DNA of 5,173 nucleotides. Origin: Rickettsiales bacterium (GTDB taxonomy: Bacteria > Pseudomonadota > Alphaproteobacteria > Rs-D84 > CACZYB01). Within the stretch, counting starts at the first letter, position 1, and every line of letters begins with the position of its first letter. This document shows positions 5,159 through 5,173 of this stretch, piece by piece. A program made the translations under genes and the position numbers. Location: positions 1-5,173 of the forward strand of contig JAITSG010000052.1 of NCBI GenBank assembly GCA_031288035.1, in the 5' to 3' direction. Under the pieces are notes generated by a model, which saw nothing but the letters and a program-made list of their open reading frames with translations, made no database searches and had not been told where the DNA came from.

Positions 5159-5173
5159 TCCGTATTGCATAGC

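Overview
This 5.2 kb window is GC-rich bacterial chromosome with no RNA gene, insertion sequence or CRISPR array that I can see. It holds one plus-strand pair of genes at the left and four minus-strand genes filling the rest. The RNase J resembles, from memory of the family, the alphaproteobacterial type (the runs HTGDFKFDP, VTCFSTNIARIGSIARA and CTGNQGEPRA). An alphaproteobacterium or relative is therefore my best guess, but a weak one. A striking trait is that ATA is the favoured isoleucine codon despite the high GC content.

Left part (3-1044, plus strand): the C-terminal end of a charged, unrecognised protein overlaps by 26 nt the start of a 310-residue sigma-70-like protein. That protein has a region-2-like helical block and two successive region-4-like helix-turn-helix segments. 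It converges on the minus-strand genes across a 105-nt gap (1045-1149) in which I see no convincing terminator.

Middle (1150-3829, minus strand): RNase J, the metallo-beta-lactamase/beta-CASP ribonuclease of mRNA turnover, is followed after 10 nt by a small cytoplasmic protein. That protein carries a transglutaminase-like Cys-His-Asp arrangement. The pair looks like an operon driven by a near-consensus promoter (TTGACA-N17-TATCAT) whose -35 box contains the stop codon of the gene before it. RNase J has an Arg/Gly-rich N-terminal extension and altered residues in motifs that form the 5'-phosphate pocket in characterised homologues.

Right part (3826-5065, minus strand): cdsA encodes the membrane CDP-diacylglycerol synthase of phospholipid synthesis. 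Its TGGACA-N16-TATAAT promoter lies so close to the ATG that the mRNA should be leaderless. Upstream of it, on the same strand, lies a small secreted protein with six cysteines and an excellent ribosome binding site. The functions are mixed (mRNA decay, lipid synthesis, transcription, unknown), and cdsA and rnj each have their own promoter, so this is not one pathway cluster.
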